Of a stretch of 64,000 nucleotides of DNA, positions 1-13,448 are shown piece by piece. The stretch covers positions 68,314,054-68,378,053 of the forward strand of contig CM067081.1 of NCBI GenBank assembly GCA_034008185.1, given 5' to 3'. The translations under genes and the position numbers were made by a program. A model generated the notes under the pieces. The model did no database searches. It worked only from the letters and a program-made list of their open reading frames with translations, and was not told the DNA's origin. Each line of letters opens with the position of its first letter. The first letter of the stretch is position 1. This DNA comes from Gorsachius magnificus (Eukaryota > Chordata > Aves > Pelecaniformes > Ardeidae).

Positions 1-3000
1 AGGATGCTTCCTGGGAAAGTTTCACGGCAGTGCGATTTTAGCTCTCTTACAGCTGTCACACAGGGCAATACGAGCAGATGTGCGTACGGGAAGCGTTTCC
101 AAGCCCCTTGCTATGCAAGCAGGGACTCAACCCAACATTTACCAATGATCCTGTATGGTGAATTTCCACTGACAAAATAATATAACGCACTGTCAGAACG
201 ACGGCTTTACATACTTATTTCCAGGACAGCAGTAGTTTACAGCACGATTCCTGTTGTGCTGTTGCCTTACATCGTGGGACTTCAGTTCCACCCCTCCTCA
301 TTTCCACTGACAGTGCTGCCGTTCGCACCACGCGCAAATGGCTGAGGTGCGAGCGCGGCGTATCACCCTCCCGATAAGAAAGTTAGGACCAGCAGCAATG
401 GAGTTGGTAATTTTATTTCTCAAAAGCTGCTTACCGCATGCTTTGCCTCGGTGGCATGCAAGCCTCCAAGGCACATCTCTCTTAACGTGCATTTCCACAT
501 CAGTGGATTTGGTGAATATCTCAAGACAGTTTTGCTTAATGTAGCACTGAGCTGTGCTGTTTCATTAGTCTCAATGACAACATCTCAACTTACCTGAGCT
601 GCAGGTTCACGTTTCTCTGCACTGACAGTTTGAACACAATTTAGCTTGTGCTCAGGATAATCACAAATCCCATCTGTCTCTGCCTCAGGAAAGATGAGGG
701 CCCTTCTGGGGAGGATCCTGTGCTGGTTTTGTCTGCTAAAACTCAGTCTCGTGGTACTAATTCAAGGTAGACGAGACACGAGGAAGCAGCTGAGCCAGGC
801 AGGCAGCCCCAGCGTACGGCCCACACCACCCGCCCTGTTCCCACCAGTGCCCTCCCATGGAGCAGCAACATGGATGAGGGACAAGGTTGGCATCGGGCCC
901 CTTTCCATGGCTGCTAACGCCAAGCAGTGTAGGCACAACCGCAGACCTCAAGCTGTTCCCCATGTCTTTCTGGTAGATAAGCTGCCTGCTGGAGGCAGCT
1001 TCGGCGTGACATGGGTGGGAGGGTGTCAATGGAAATCTCTACCAGCCCGGTGTGAATGCGCTGGTACGACGTGTGCTGGGGCGAGAAACCCCAGGCACAC
1101 AAGTCAAGGGCAGGGAAGAGAAGGAACGCATCCCATCATAAGGGGTATCAAGAAATAAAGTCTATGTACAAGAAGCTAAGGCTTTTTCAATAGTCCAAAG
1201 AGGACCAGGCTGTTTGTAAGAACTGTTCTCATTATTTCTAACAGCCTGCCTACAGGAGCTGTGGGACAGATGAGGTGCATGTAGACTCTGCTCCTGCATG
1301 TGGTTGTTTGTTTTTTTTTATTCTAGCTGAAGAAAAAGCATTTCAACGAGCCTTGAATGTATCCTAAATTTCATGATAAGTACTTCTGCTATAATGCCTA
1401 CTCTACTTGGAAAAGATAATAAGTTTAACTGAAGTTGAATGCACATTTGCTTTCTGTTTGGCTTTATTCTAAAATCACAGTAGTCTTTATAATACCAATT
1501 CTGAGCACAAAGATATATAAATTGTTTACTTAATTCTTCCTTTTATTTGCTTTGATTTATTTAAAAACAAAAACATGCAACATCCTTAACATTCTCACCA
1601 TAAGCAAACACAGACAAACAGCTTGCCTCAAACTCGAATTAAGTCCTATTTAAAGCACACCACAAGGCTAATTTCTAGTACTGGCAGCACAGTGATACTG
1701 AACCACATTATGCTACTGAGCCCAACTGTGGCTTCCAGAGAAAACAAAACAGATGAGGAGAAATGCATCTCCTTCTGAATAGAAGTCTTCACACTATTCC
1801 TCGGGCACATTTAATGAGCATCACAGTACAGGCGTTTGCAGATGTACGTGTTGTTGGCATTAACGTTACCCTCTCTATAAGAAGGCCCCACCAAAATCTT
1901 TACCTCTGAAAAGATGAATGCTACGATACTTCACCTTGCACTAAAAATGCCTTCTACATTAAACACACATAAATTATATCAAATTTCATTTGCTTTACCT
2001 CATTCTCCCATACTTCTTGCAGCCTGCAAGACCACAGGACAATTCCATCTAACCCTCAAAGGATTTTCCACCGTCATATAACATTACAACGTAATGAGTA
2101 ACCTTTGAGTAAACTTCTACAATTTAACCAAGTCTGCAGTGCACAAAAGCCTGGCCATCCTGCTCTGTAAGTCAGCAATGCAAGTTTCCAGGACCAAGAT
2201 GACACCGTGCCGGTGTTTGCTCCTGCTAACATGGTCATCCTTCAGCCACTCCATTCCCAGCCCCTAATTGCTGAAGTGGTTTGACTGAACCTTTCACTAA
2301 GGATCTAATATCTTACTCCTTCAGGTTTCAAAAATACAGTTTGAAATGGAGGGTACCTCAACGTACGCTAAATTAAACCTCCGTAAAGCTCGAGGTCCAC
2401 AGCAGCAGCAGACCAGATGGTCAACAAAATAAAATACAACCTGCCAACAGCAGAGTTACTTTCACATATGGTAGCACATGTGGCTACAAATCTCCATCGA
2501 CAACATGAAAAAACCCAACCTCCTGCACTTTTGACCTGCAATTAAAACCATGGCTTCATTAACCTTGATCAGTAAAAAGAGTGGTGGCACACGTCTCTTG
2601 GCTGATACACCTTCTCTGTGTTAAAAGGCCTATTGAAACTAATGGCAATTTTTATGTGCTTTTGTGTTGTTAAAGCTATAAAAATGTACACAAATTGAGG
2701 CCCAGCAACATCAGTCTCTCCTTCCATTTAATGCTGAGAACAGCAAAAGGAGTATCCATTACAGATCCTTGGAATAAATGCAGAGATTGGATTGTCCGTA
2801 CAAAACCACAGCCAAACCAAGAGAAAAGCACAGAAAATTAGCAAATGGTTTCAAAGGCTGTTCTTTCTCCAGCAGCAAACATCATCTACAGGTTACTTTT
2901 AGTATGTTTAAAGGACCTTGTCACTGATCTGGTTTACAGAGGCTTGCAAAGCTGCCTTGGCATGCTGAAAGGTGGTGAATGCGGGGTCAGAGCAGGCAAA

Positions 3001-5486
3001 GGGACTGGGAGGAGCCAGGGCAGCAGCCTCTGCAATGGACTTTAGTGCTGAAGAAAACATAAGATGGAAAAACACCCTCACAAAGGCTGAACCTGCACCT
3101 CGGGATTAACTAAGGCCACAACACAGAACAAAACCACATCCCAGTCCTTTCAGATCTGGTAGGACAGCAAACAGAAACCAAGGGGTTTAACATTCCAAAG
3201 TAATCAAAAGTAGGGATTTCCAGTACACAGCTCAAGTGCTGCTGTCGCTGCCCAGGTGGGAAGGGACAGGCGTTGGTGCCAAGGAGCCAGGGCCAGGTCC
3301 CAGAGACCTGAAGCCCCTTTCCTGAGTGTCTCGCTTTGTGGCATGCCCACTCCCACCACGGGAGGTCGTGGGAATGATGGAGCTGAGACAAGGTCAGATG
3401 GCACCCCGAAACACTGCTGCTCCCCAGCACCCAACTGCACACCCTGTTGGGGTGACATACGCAGAAACCTGCTGTTCCTGGCCACAGCCTGGTAAACGTG
3501 CTGAGCACTGAGCTCCCCTATACACCTAATTTAAGCACACTGTGCTCCTTGAGTGTTAGCAATACTATGTGCTTTTCCTAGGCAACAAGAGCACTGTTCC
3601 CATCACTAAATTGGGAAAATCAGGTATTAAGACCTGCAAACAAGGTGAATGAGTTTGGGTAACTCATGTGAAATGCTGAAAGCAATGCCCCAACAGCCAC
3701 CTCCCACAGTGCCAATTATTTCAGTAAATTTAAGTAATAAAAAACTGCCCTGACTTTCGCTTTTCAGTATAAACAAATACCAGTATGTGCTAACAGTTTC
3801 ATCATTTCTCACCTCCATCTTTGTCATCTGCAAGTCACAGTGAACTCGTAACTAACTGCAGTGGTGAGAGTAAAAGAAACATTGTTCACCTTTCAAGCTC
3901 TAATTCAAGCTCCACCAATTCCCGGATCCAAAGGCACCAGAAATTAATGTATCAGAGAAACAGAAGAGGGCTAGAGATTTGGTAGCATTCTGTACAGTTC
4001 CGCTTCTCGCATCCTTTTTCAGACTGTAGGAATTCAACACTATGTCATGGCTGGGAGAATAAAATCTCACCTTACACACCTAAGAATTAGCATTTGAAAA
4101 ATCATGTTTCCTATCTCCCGATGTAATCCTCTTGACGTGTTCTTGTAAAACACCTTATTCCTTAACCCCAGGCACACCCGCAGCACATGTTGTGTTTGTA
4201 CAGAGCGGCAACTCCATCAGCCTTACCCAAAGTGTCATCAATTTGCTGCAACACCCCGGCTGCTGGAGCGCACTGCAAACCGAGCGGGCAGGTCTTCTCC
4301 CTCGAGACCATCTGCACGCCCAGCTGCGTATTTTCAGCGATACATCTAACTTCACACCTGAATTCGTAACTGTTCCCAGGGAATCCAGCGCAGCCCATAG
4401 GCAATACACATGGCAACAGAGGTGAAGATCTGAAGTCCTCACTGCTTCCTAAAAAAAACCCTATGACAGATTTCTGGAAAGCAGTGGTTGCATAAATAAA
4501 AGGAAGAAACATCCTCCTCATGTCTGCCATTTCCCTGCCTTTTGAGCCTATTTCTGAATGGCAAATTTACTTACAGAAAAATAAAATAAAAGACTACCGC
4601 AGAGAAAGCTCATTTTTTTACGGTTTTCCCTATACTTCACTTCTCAATAGACCAATTCACAAGTAGCAAGACCATAGAAGTGTTACGCTGAAAGCTGCAA
4701 ACATGAAGGAATCTTCAGAGAATCTCCTCTTGAGAAGAAAGTAAAGCAACATTAACTTCACAGCCAGAAAAACTGAAATAAGGGGAAATCAACTCAGCGA
4801 CCTGGCACAGCTGGAAAATTGCTCAGCTTCAGTACTTGCACTACAGCTGGTGGTTGTTACTAGGAATACTTTTTTACGGAATAGCCTACTAACAGGGGAC
4901 TTTGCAGGTAAAATCAGGACCCTGACTTTCAGGAGTTTATGGTCTAAGTTACATCAAAGAAAATGGCAGTGATAAAATACAGATGTACGCTGGAAACACT
5001 GGAAAGCAGGTGAGGAGAGCCAGTGGTACAGCCGGCAGAAGACACAGTGTTACGGCTCTGGAGAACCATCACGAGGTGTGTTTCTTAGTCATCCAAACTG
5101 GCCAGTTTTAGCCTTTTCTCAGGAATGTACTTCACATAGTTGAAATGCTTTTTATTTGGTTTTTCTTGTGAGCGCCCAAATGAGGTGGCTAAAGCCAACT
5201 TTTAGAAACAGCACAGAAGGCAACACAATTTTGAGTGAGGATGCGCCTTCCTTACTACTGTCCAAAGATCTTCCAATGAAAACTGAAGGTATTCTAGGAA
5301 ACTATAAGTAATAAACATTCAGGTAGGTTCTCAAAGCTGAAGCAAGGCTATTGAACTTTTATTTTGCCCAGCCTAAGCAGAAATCAGAGAAGGGAAAGCA
5401 ACAGAAGGCAACTGCACCAGGCAGCTTTGGGGTCCCTGCTCCCCTGGGTCTCTACTCGCTCTTCCCTTCCTCTTAAGACAACCTAG

Positions 5487-5852
5487 TATCACAGAATTGT
5501 TTAGGTTGGAAAAGACCTTTAAGATCATCAAGTCCAACCATTAACCTAACCCTGCCATCCCACCACTAAACCATGTCCCTGAGCACCTCAGTCTGCCTGG
5601 CTTTTAAATACCTCCAGGGATGGGGACTTGACCACTTCCCTGGGCAGCCCGTTCCAGTGCTTAACAACCCTTTTGGTGAAAAAATTTTTCGTGATGTGCA
5701 ATCTAAACCTGCCCTGGCACAACTTGAGGCCATTTTCCCTCATCCTATTGCCCGTTACTTGGGAGAAGAGACCAACACCCACCTCGCTACAGCCTCCTGT
5801 CAGGCAGTGGTAGAGGGCGATAAGGTGTCTCCTCAGCCTGCTCGCTTCCCAC
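5487..5852 (-). mobile_element. CR1 LINE 3' fragment
   Basis: The plus strand begins with the reverse complement of the CR1 3' end (atcacagaattgtttaggtt, then ggaaaagaccttt and agtccaacc). It then continues through the reverse complement of the last part of ORF2. On the minus strand one reads [17 protein letters not shown], then [20 protein letters not shown] and LPREVV, the typical CR1 ORF2 C-terminus. The 5' end is truncated, as is usual for CR1. It is intronic and on the same strand as SH3RF3. Confidence 0.93.
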
Positions 5853-8800
5853 ATTAAATTTTGTCTCTGATCAAAGCTGAAAACCATCACTTCCAATTCC
5901 CACCCTAAGGCAGGGGGAAGGAAGCAGAGCTGGTTGGGGACCCCAGAGCATGTCTGCCAGAGTCCCCCACAGTGGGTGGTGTCATCCCAGCTCACATCCT
6001 ACCCACCCGCTGAGCTGGCCCACCCTGAAGCCGAGATGAGAGACGGCCATTTGCCACACAACTTCCCAAGGTTTCTTTTGCCCCTTGGGCACATGTAAAA
6101 CTGTCATGCACGCGCAGAAGTAATAGTTCATAACTTTATAAAAAAGCACTCATTAAAAACCGATACATTATTTAAGCGCAATGACCTCTCCAGCTACATG
6201 GGGCAAAATTTAGTACAGAAGCTAACTGAGTGTGTTCTATAAACACCACAGATTAGTGTCCACATATTTTATTTAACTTTGGTTAAGCTGCCTCGAGCAC
6301 TCCTACCTTATACCCACATACATGAAGAGTGAAAGTCTCTTTTTAAAAACTTCTGTTGTCAAGGTGTGTGTATTTAGCAATAAAATTATTCAGTCAGGGC
6401 TTCTTTTGGACCCTCAGGCTAGTAAGACCTGGTAGAGTATTAGTTAAACATGCATATAAAAAAACCTTTTAGTAGTCTTTCACCTTCACTTAATTCTCCA
6501 GATTCGGGGTCTCCTATGAACCTAATGGAAACTCCCGACCATGAAAATATTCTTTTTTTCTGTAGCATTTTGAAAATGTTTCTCAAGCGTTGATTACTGC
6601 TTTAAGTCAAACAGAAATGTATACAGAAATGGATTGTACAGTGTCATTTACAGTGGAGTTCCATGGTTTGTAGCCATCCTGTTAATGTGAACAGGACGAC
6701 AAACAAGAATACATTTCTTTTTTAAAAATTAATATAATGGCCATCAGATTTCCAGTATTCGCCATTCCTCCTCTTTTACTGAATTAAGAGCACATTCTGA
6801 ACTGAATTAAACCCAGAGCTTTTATACAAATTAATTTGAAACCCAGGAATGGAATTGGCTTTCGCCATCCATTAGCATGCTTCTGTTATATGTGAAAAAT
6901 ACTCTGCAGATTTCCATTAAGGAACTTGAGAATTTATCCTCCGTGCAGGGGTTGAAATGCAGCACACCTATAACTGCGGACAAGTGGAAGCCCATTAGCG
7001 GTTACTTTCATCATCCATGAGATCAGCTGTGGGGAGATCACAAGAGAGCAGGGAGAAAAGCCACACAAAGGAGAAAAATATAATCGTTTGTAAAACATTC
7101 CCTTTTATGTCATACTATGCCCACTAAATAATTAATTACAAATACATCAGCCACTGTTAAAAGAAAGAAAAAAAACACAAAAACAAACAGGGTGGGGGAG
7201 GGGGGGGAATCAATGAAAAGCTCACAAATGTAGTTAATAAAATAAGTACAAGAAGGATTTGCTGTTCAAAACCGCCCAGGTTAAATGCTGAAGCACTGCC
7301 AGCAGCAGCTGCCTGCAGGCATCCCGCCTGTGATTAGTGACTCGGTGCCACAGAAACCAAACCGCTACATTGAAGAAACCCTCTGACCTGGGGATCTTGA
7401 CACCAGGAGCTAATTGCAAACCGTGTCATCACCCATTCCAGATGGCTCTGTAGCATAAAGCCACACCGCGCACCCCCAGTTTTCCACAGCAATAGCACCA
7501 TACGGGTCTGAAGGAGTCTGCGTTAATTACAGCATCACCTGAAATTCCTAATGGTTTGTGGATTCTATCTGTAAATAAAAATTTCCATTAAAACGCATCA
7601 GAGGAAACACCTTTCCCCTAGTTAAAGATGTGAATTACAGATAAATACCCTGCCTGTTCACGTGATTTTATGTGAATACAGAATGAGGTTTGCAAAAACT
7701 ACTGCACATATAATACCAATGTTTTTGTTCTGGGAGAAAAAAATCATTACCGTGGCAGAGTCACTGTCCTTTACCCCCTCCCCGGCTATCGCAGAGACTG
7801 GCAATACATGTTTTCGAAATTTCTCATTGCCACAGATTGATCTCTTCCACATGAAGTGCGAGACAGCTGATAACTTGCTACCTGAAAGGCAACTGGATGG
7901 GTAGAAAACCACCCGAAAGGGGGAAATGGCTCAGACGAGAGAGTTCACAGTGGTTAACCTCCTGGAACACATTAGCTACACCAACTCCCAGTTGCCCAGA
8001 CTAAACAACCCTGAAAACCTCTTGATTTTATTCACTAACAGGAAATGATTCAGATATAGTTCTGCAAAGGCAGTCAACAAGAAGAGGTAAATTACGCATG
8101 CTCGCTGTACTGCATTTTACTACGAAACAATCGAGTATTAAAATTGTTCAGCTCTGGTGTAATTTTTTCTTCCTTCTTTCTTTTTAGTGTTTTGCCCTCG
8201 GTTGGCACAACTAAAATACAAATTGTGATGTTTTTATCTTAGAGCTCAATACACGTCACTTTTTTTTTTTTAAAACATGCGTATTCTACAGACTCCTGAC
8301 AGATCAATGCATCGCCAGGTGTGAGGCACTGACAGAAACTGGGATCTCTTACAGAGAATGGTGCCTGCATATAAATAATAATGAAAACCAAAGTGCTGTT
8401 GGGTCTGGGGCTACGAACAGAGAGACTTTCTTTTTCCTTTAAAGCTTGCTTTTCATAGGAGAGATTTACTTACCAACATAAATGTTACACACACATCGCC
8501 AAACCAGCATGTAGAAGGATCAAAATCTCTTCTGGCTCCACAACTCATCCTGACTGCTCTACGAAGAATGGCTGTGGTCACAAAACCAAAAACCCCCATG
8601 TCCCCTGTCAAACTACGGAGTGCCAGTGGCAGCAGAGCAGTCCTGTTACCCAAAAATAAAGTCAGCCTCCTTCCTCCTGCATGTATCTGTACACATGAAA
8701 AAGCCACCCTTCAGGCAGCACTTTCATCATAAGGTAGAGAGGTCATACATTTTGCAAAATTATGACTAAATTGGCCCTACATAGATACACATATGCTTAT

Positions 8801-11800
8801 AGCCATACAGAGTAGACAGAGGAATGGTATTTGGGATAAGCTTCCAGCATTCCTTCACGTTTTGCTGGTCAAACACCACCTTGTATGTTGACTTCTCCAT
8901 TATCAGACACCTGGAGCACCGCTGTGATCAAGGACAAGCTATGGACCCAACAGCCTGTCCCTATCATCATTTCCTGACTTTGTTGATGCAGACTACTGGC
9001 AATTTATTTCCCATTGTCCTTATTATTAAAAAAAACTACTAAGTCCCAAGGGGCATAGTAAAACCTCCTCATGGCCCATCGCTGTTCAGGTTTTAATTAA
9101 GATCTGCAACCAAATGTTTATGGCCCATGCAGCCAGGCAGAACCCGCATTCAGGCTAGCTCTTCCCCTGAGCTAGGAGGCAACTTCTGGAGCTCTTCATG
9201 CCAGCAAAAACTTACCTAAACAGGGGAGGGGGCAATCTGGTTGAGCAATTTGACCTCAACCCAACTCCATACAAAAAGGTAAGAAAGCAGCAATTTGCCT
9301 CGTCACGTGCTGAGGCTTGCTGGGAACCAGCCGCTCTTCAAAGTCAAAGGAGAAGGCACCTCACAAAATGCCAGCTAGTGCCAATTTTAAAATATGGGGT
9401 TTGTAATGACCAGATTCCCGCAGCTGGAAGGAGGGTGCTGGGCAGGGTGCAGCACAGGGCACCCTTACGTTAAAACCCCTGGCATGTTGGGCTGACATAC
9501 TTTGTTCCCATGCTCACATCAAATGGATTCCCAGCTGGGAGAGATGCTTTCCTGTATATCTGAATATACTGTATTTCCTGGGATATCCCAGGAATTTTAC
9601 CGACATTTTTCCGTGCTGTTCTGGAGATCTATAAACACTATCAGGGCCCTTCCCACTCTTTCTGTTATCTTCGAGTTTAGGTCTTACATTTATTAAAAAA
9701 AATGCTGGTCAGTGACTTTTAGCCTCTGCTGAATCTGGCCATGGGGAGGCAGGTGGTTTGTGGATCTTTCCAGAATGACCCTTTTGTCTCCCATAAGAGG
9801 AGGCTGAAGGTGATGACCACATGGTCCCATTTATCTATACAGCGTTGGAGACCAAAGGCCAAGAGCGTTCTATTGCCTTACCCAACTTTTAAGAGCAAGA
9901 AGAGGGTCACACGAATTAGCAGGAGGCTCCAGAAGTGACCAGGGCCCTGACAGGTTGCAGTGTCAGCGTCACCCCTGAGGACAGAGCACTCCGTGAGACC
10001 ATCCAACGCACCATGTGCACCAAGGCACTCATTGGCAAGACGGCAGCAACCGCTAGGTAGGATTCTTATGCACTGGGCATCCCGCAAGCAAATTTCCAAG
10101 TCATCTGGTTAAAGCAAGACTGAAGTTTGGGATCTTCTCCTAAAAATGACCACGACTTGGCTTGAAAAGCCATACGAGGCAGCCAAGGGGCATGTATAAT
10201 CACAGCTAAATGTGCCTGTGAATAAGGGCAGCTGCAGCAAACACCATCACTGGGCAGAGCAGGAGGAAGCACCGCAGGGTCACGTACTTGGCCAGTCTCA
10301 AGGAGAGGCGCGTTAGCAATCTGCAAACTGGGCAGGGGACGTGGCAGTGGCGGCTCAAGCAAATGCTGGCACATCTGAATGGCTGGTGTTCGGTGTGGGC
10401 TTGTACCACGGAGAGGTTGTTCCCTGCTTGTACAGGAGATGAGAGATGGATTTCAGTGAAAGGCACTCCCCAGATAGGGGGGGACTGGGATGATGCTGCA
10501 GATGTTTGATTCACCAAGGTAACTCCAGCCTTCCTCCCCTTTCACTGCCCCCACGTGCCAGCAGCACGCTAGGGGCTGGGACCAGGATGCCTGCTGAGCT
10601 AGTGACAGCCTCCAGCACGCAGAAATGAATGATGCCTGCCCTTGGTGGTGGTGGTGGGGGGGTTACTGCTGGGCCGCACCTAAATGAGTTATGTTATTAA
10701 AGCAGCAGGCCTTTGAAGTCCCACCACCTGCACCTTACCCAGAACAATTCTCCTGCTCATCATCCTCCATCTGTTGCCAGCTGTAAAAGTTTAGTGTTCC
10801 TATTTCTAAGACAATCCTAACGTAAGCGCAGACAGTAAAAAAACCAGTGCTAAAACCAGTTCCTCTATTTTTACCTTTTTTTCAGACTGGAATTCGCACA
10901 ATTTGCTAACCATATGTTTTAAGGGACTTACCAGCCCTGTGGGACTCATGGGACTCATCAAACCTAGAACTGAAGAGTGCACTTGCTTCTGAACTCTGCA
11001 GCACTTACGTTGTCCTATGAATCACTGCCTCCACTCCCCGGCTGCTCCTCAGGAGCCAGTATTTTTTCACACCTGCAGCACTTAGGACTTTAAGACACAT
11101 CTACAGCAGTTGTTATTGCGGGATGGTTTACCAAGGCAAAGATGACGCATGGGTGAAAGAACAGCTTTGACTTTTTTTTTTTTTCTATAAATGCAGCAAT
11201 CCAGTCATTTTGCTAGATGGAGAACCTGGGAGGGGAAATCACCTCGTTGATATTTAAGAATAACCTTTATACCTTCCAACCAGAACTTTCACTTCATATC
11301 TCCATTGCTGATGAATATTTCAGGAAGTAGGCCATATATAATTAAAGACGCCTGTGACACTTGTAACATTCATCCTCCCTGCGATAGCTGACAAAAGAGC
11401 AGTACCCCTGAAATTACATTTTATAGTCCTGCTTCTTCCCAACTCCTCCAGCTCCTCTCTTATGAATGAGTCACGTGGAAGGTTTCAGCCATGTTCATAA
11501 ACAACTCCTGATAGGAGGACGCAAGCCACCGCAGCCCACGTTGCCTCACGCTAAATAGATGCAGACAGGTACAGCCCAGAGTTCAGCAGCTACTCAGAGA
11601 AAATTATCACTCACCTCAAGCCAGCCCTTTATTTCTGCAGAGGACACATCAGACACACGTTTAACTGAGAACACGCTGCTCGAGTCAACCACAGGCAAAA
11701 CTGCTGTAAGAGAGATTAACACGAGTATGCGCTTAAAGCCTCTGCTGAACTGGGGCCTTGAGTGAGTACCTCACTCGGGAACAGGGAATTATCATCAGAA

Positions 11801-12672
11801 TACCTGCATCTGCAGTAGGCCGCTGGGAACTGCTTCCAAAATTGCTTCTGAAAGACTCTATTTTCAACATCCTATTATCAACTCTACTTGGGAAGCAATG
11901 GATTTAAGTTAGAGAAACAGTTCAGCAAAACAGGGCTGTGTGGCACTTCTGGGCCCCTTCAGGACCTGCTTCTTTCCTGCGTTTTGAGAACACTCACCAA
12001 TACCAAAGGGAACAATAGTTATGAACCCCACATGCTTTGAATACATAAAACACCTATATCCGAGTCCTAAAGCTGTTTGGCAGGCCCTTCTTACTTCTGT
12101 TTCGGAGGGAAACGGGACTGTAAGACTTTGTGACCTCTTTGTTTATCATATTCATCCATTCAGTACTACTGACAAAACGACTGCTTGCTTTGATGGCTTG
12201 TGATGAGCCCTGCCAAGTTAAATAGCTCCCTGCTATTAATCTGCTCTGCTAAGGTCTCTTATTTTGCTGAACCTGTTTGTGGAACAACTAGAATAGCTAT
12301 AAATACTTCAGATTAACTCACAGTAGCCCCAAAGCAAAGACATGCTATACATTTTCAGGCCAGGTAACAATTTCCAAAGCCTGAAGGAAAAGAAAGACTC
12401 CCACAGTGAAGTGGCTGGAGCCACGGTTGGACTTTCCAGCTCTGCTTTCAGTCACTGACAGCACAGATACGAACACTAAAAAGCACACCCAATCAAAAAA
12501 CCTAGCCAAAACCACCCTTTAAAGATTAACAGAGAGAGATGTAACTCCTAACAACGTGAGAGCAATGGGTCTACAGTTTTAAGGACTGCTTACTTCTGAA
12601 GCCACTATCTTCGTTGCCATGACCTGGCACAGCCTCTGTTGCACAGATGTGTTGTTCAGCATTTCTGTTCAT

Positions 12673-12770
12673 GCTCCTGGGCAACCGGTGGCTCTGCTGG
12701 AGCAGCGGGGTTGGACCAGACGTCCTCCAGAGGTCCCTGCCAACCTCAACCAGTCTGCGATTCTGTGATC
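12673..12770 (+). mobile_element. CR1 LINE 3' end, short fragment
   Basis: The sequence reads ctgctggagcagcggggttg gaccagacg, then ctccagaggtccctgccaac and gattctgtgat. This is the terminal part of a CR1 subfamily whose 3' end differs from the copy that follows. It is a separate insertion about 130 bp ahead of the longer CR1 at 12900-13448. Confidence 0.8.
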
Positions 12771-12899
12771 TACCAGTAATGCACAGGGACATGCTCTTCG
12801 CATTCAGCCCCAGATCCTCCTACACAGCCTGGGAGGCAGGTTGGCTGCTTTTCTGGTGTTTTTTCAGTGCTTCTTTCCATGTCCTCATTAAGGACCCTT

Positions 12900-13448
12900 T
12901 CAGAAGTAGGGAAGTGATCGTGCCCCTGTACTCGGCACTGGTGAGGCTGCACCTCGAATGCTGTGTTTGTTTTGGGCCCCTCACTACAAGAAAGACGTTG
13001 AGGTCTGGAGGTGCCAGAGGAGAGAAAAGCTGGTAGGGGTCTGGAGCACAAGTCTGATGAGGAGCGGCTGAGGGAACTGGGGTTGTTCAGCCTGGAGAAG
13101 AGGAGGTTGAGGGTGTAGCGCCCTCTACAACTGCCTGACAGGAGGCTGTAGTGAGATGAGGGTCGGTCTCTTCTCCCTGGTAATGGGCAATAGGATGAGG
13201 GGAAATGGCCTCAAGATGCGCCCAGGCAGGTTTAGATTGCACATCAGGAAAAATTTTTTCACCAAAAGGGTTGTTAAGCATTGGAACGGGCTGCCCAGGG
13301 AAGTGGTTGAGTCCCCATCCCTGGAGATATTTAAAAGACAGGTAGAGGAGGTGCTTAGGGATGTGGTTTTGTGGTGGGATGGCAGGGTTAGGTTAATGGT
13401 TGGACTTGATGATCTTAAAGGTCTTTTCCAACCTAAACAATTCTATGA
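12900..13448 (+). mobile_element. CR1 LINE 3' fragment with degraded ORF2 C-terminus
   Basis: The element starts in a reading SREVIVPLYSALVRLHLECC. It loses sequence internally around 13040-13120, then recovers as [37 protein letters not shown] and [20 protein letters not shown]. It ends with the classic ggttggacttgatgatctta, aaggtcttttccaacc and ttctatga tail. The last ORF2 region is open but the element is 5' truncated and internally deleted, so it cannot move by itself. Confidence 0.93.

Noticed and set aside
694..1158. 154-codon plus-strand open frame
   Set aside because: Low-complexity-free but no homology, no acceptor or donor arrangement, and it lies deep in the inferred SH3RF3 intron with another open frame opposite to it.
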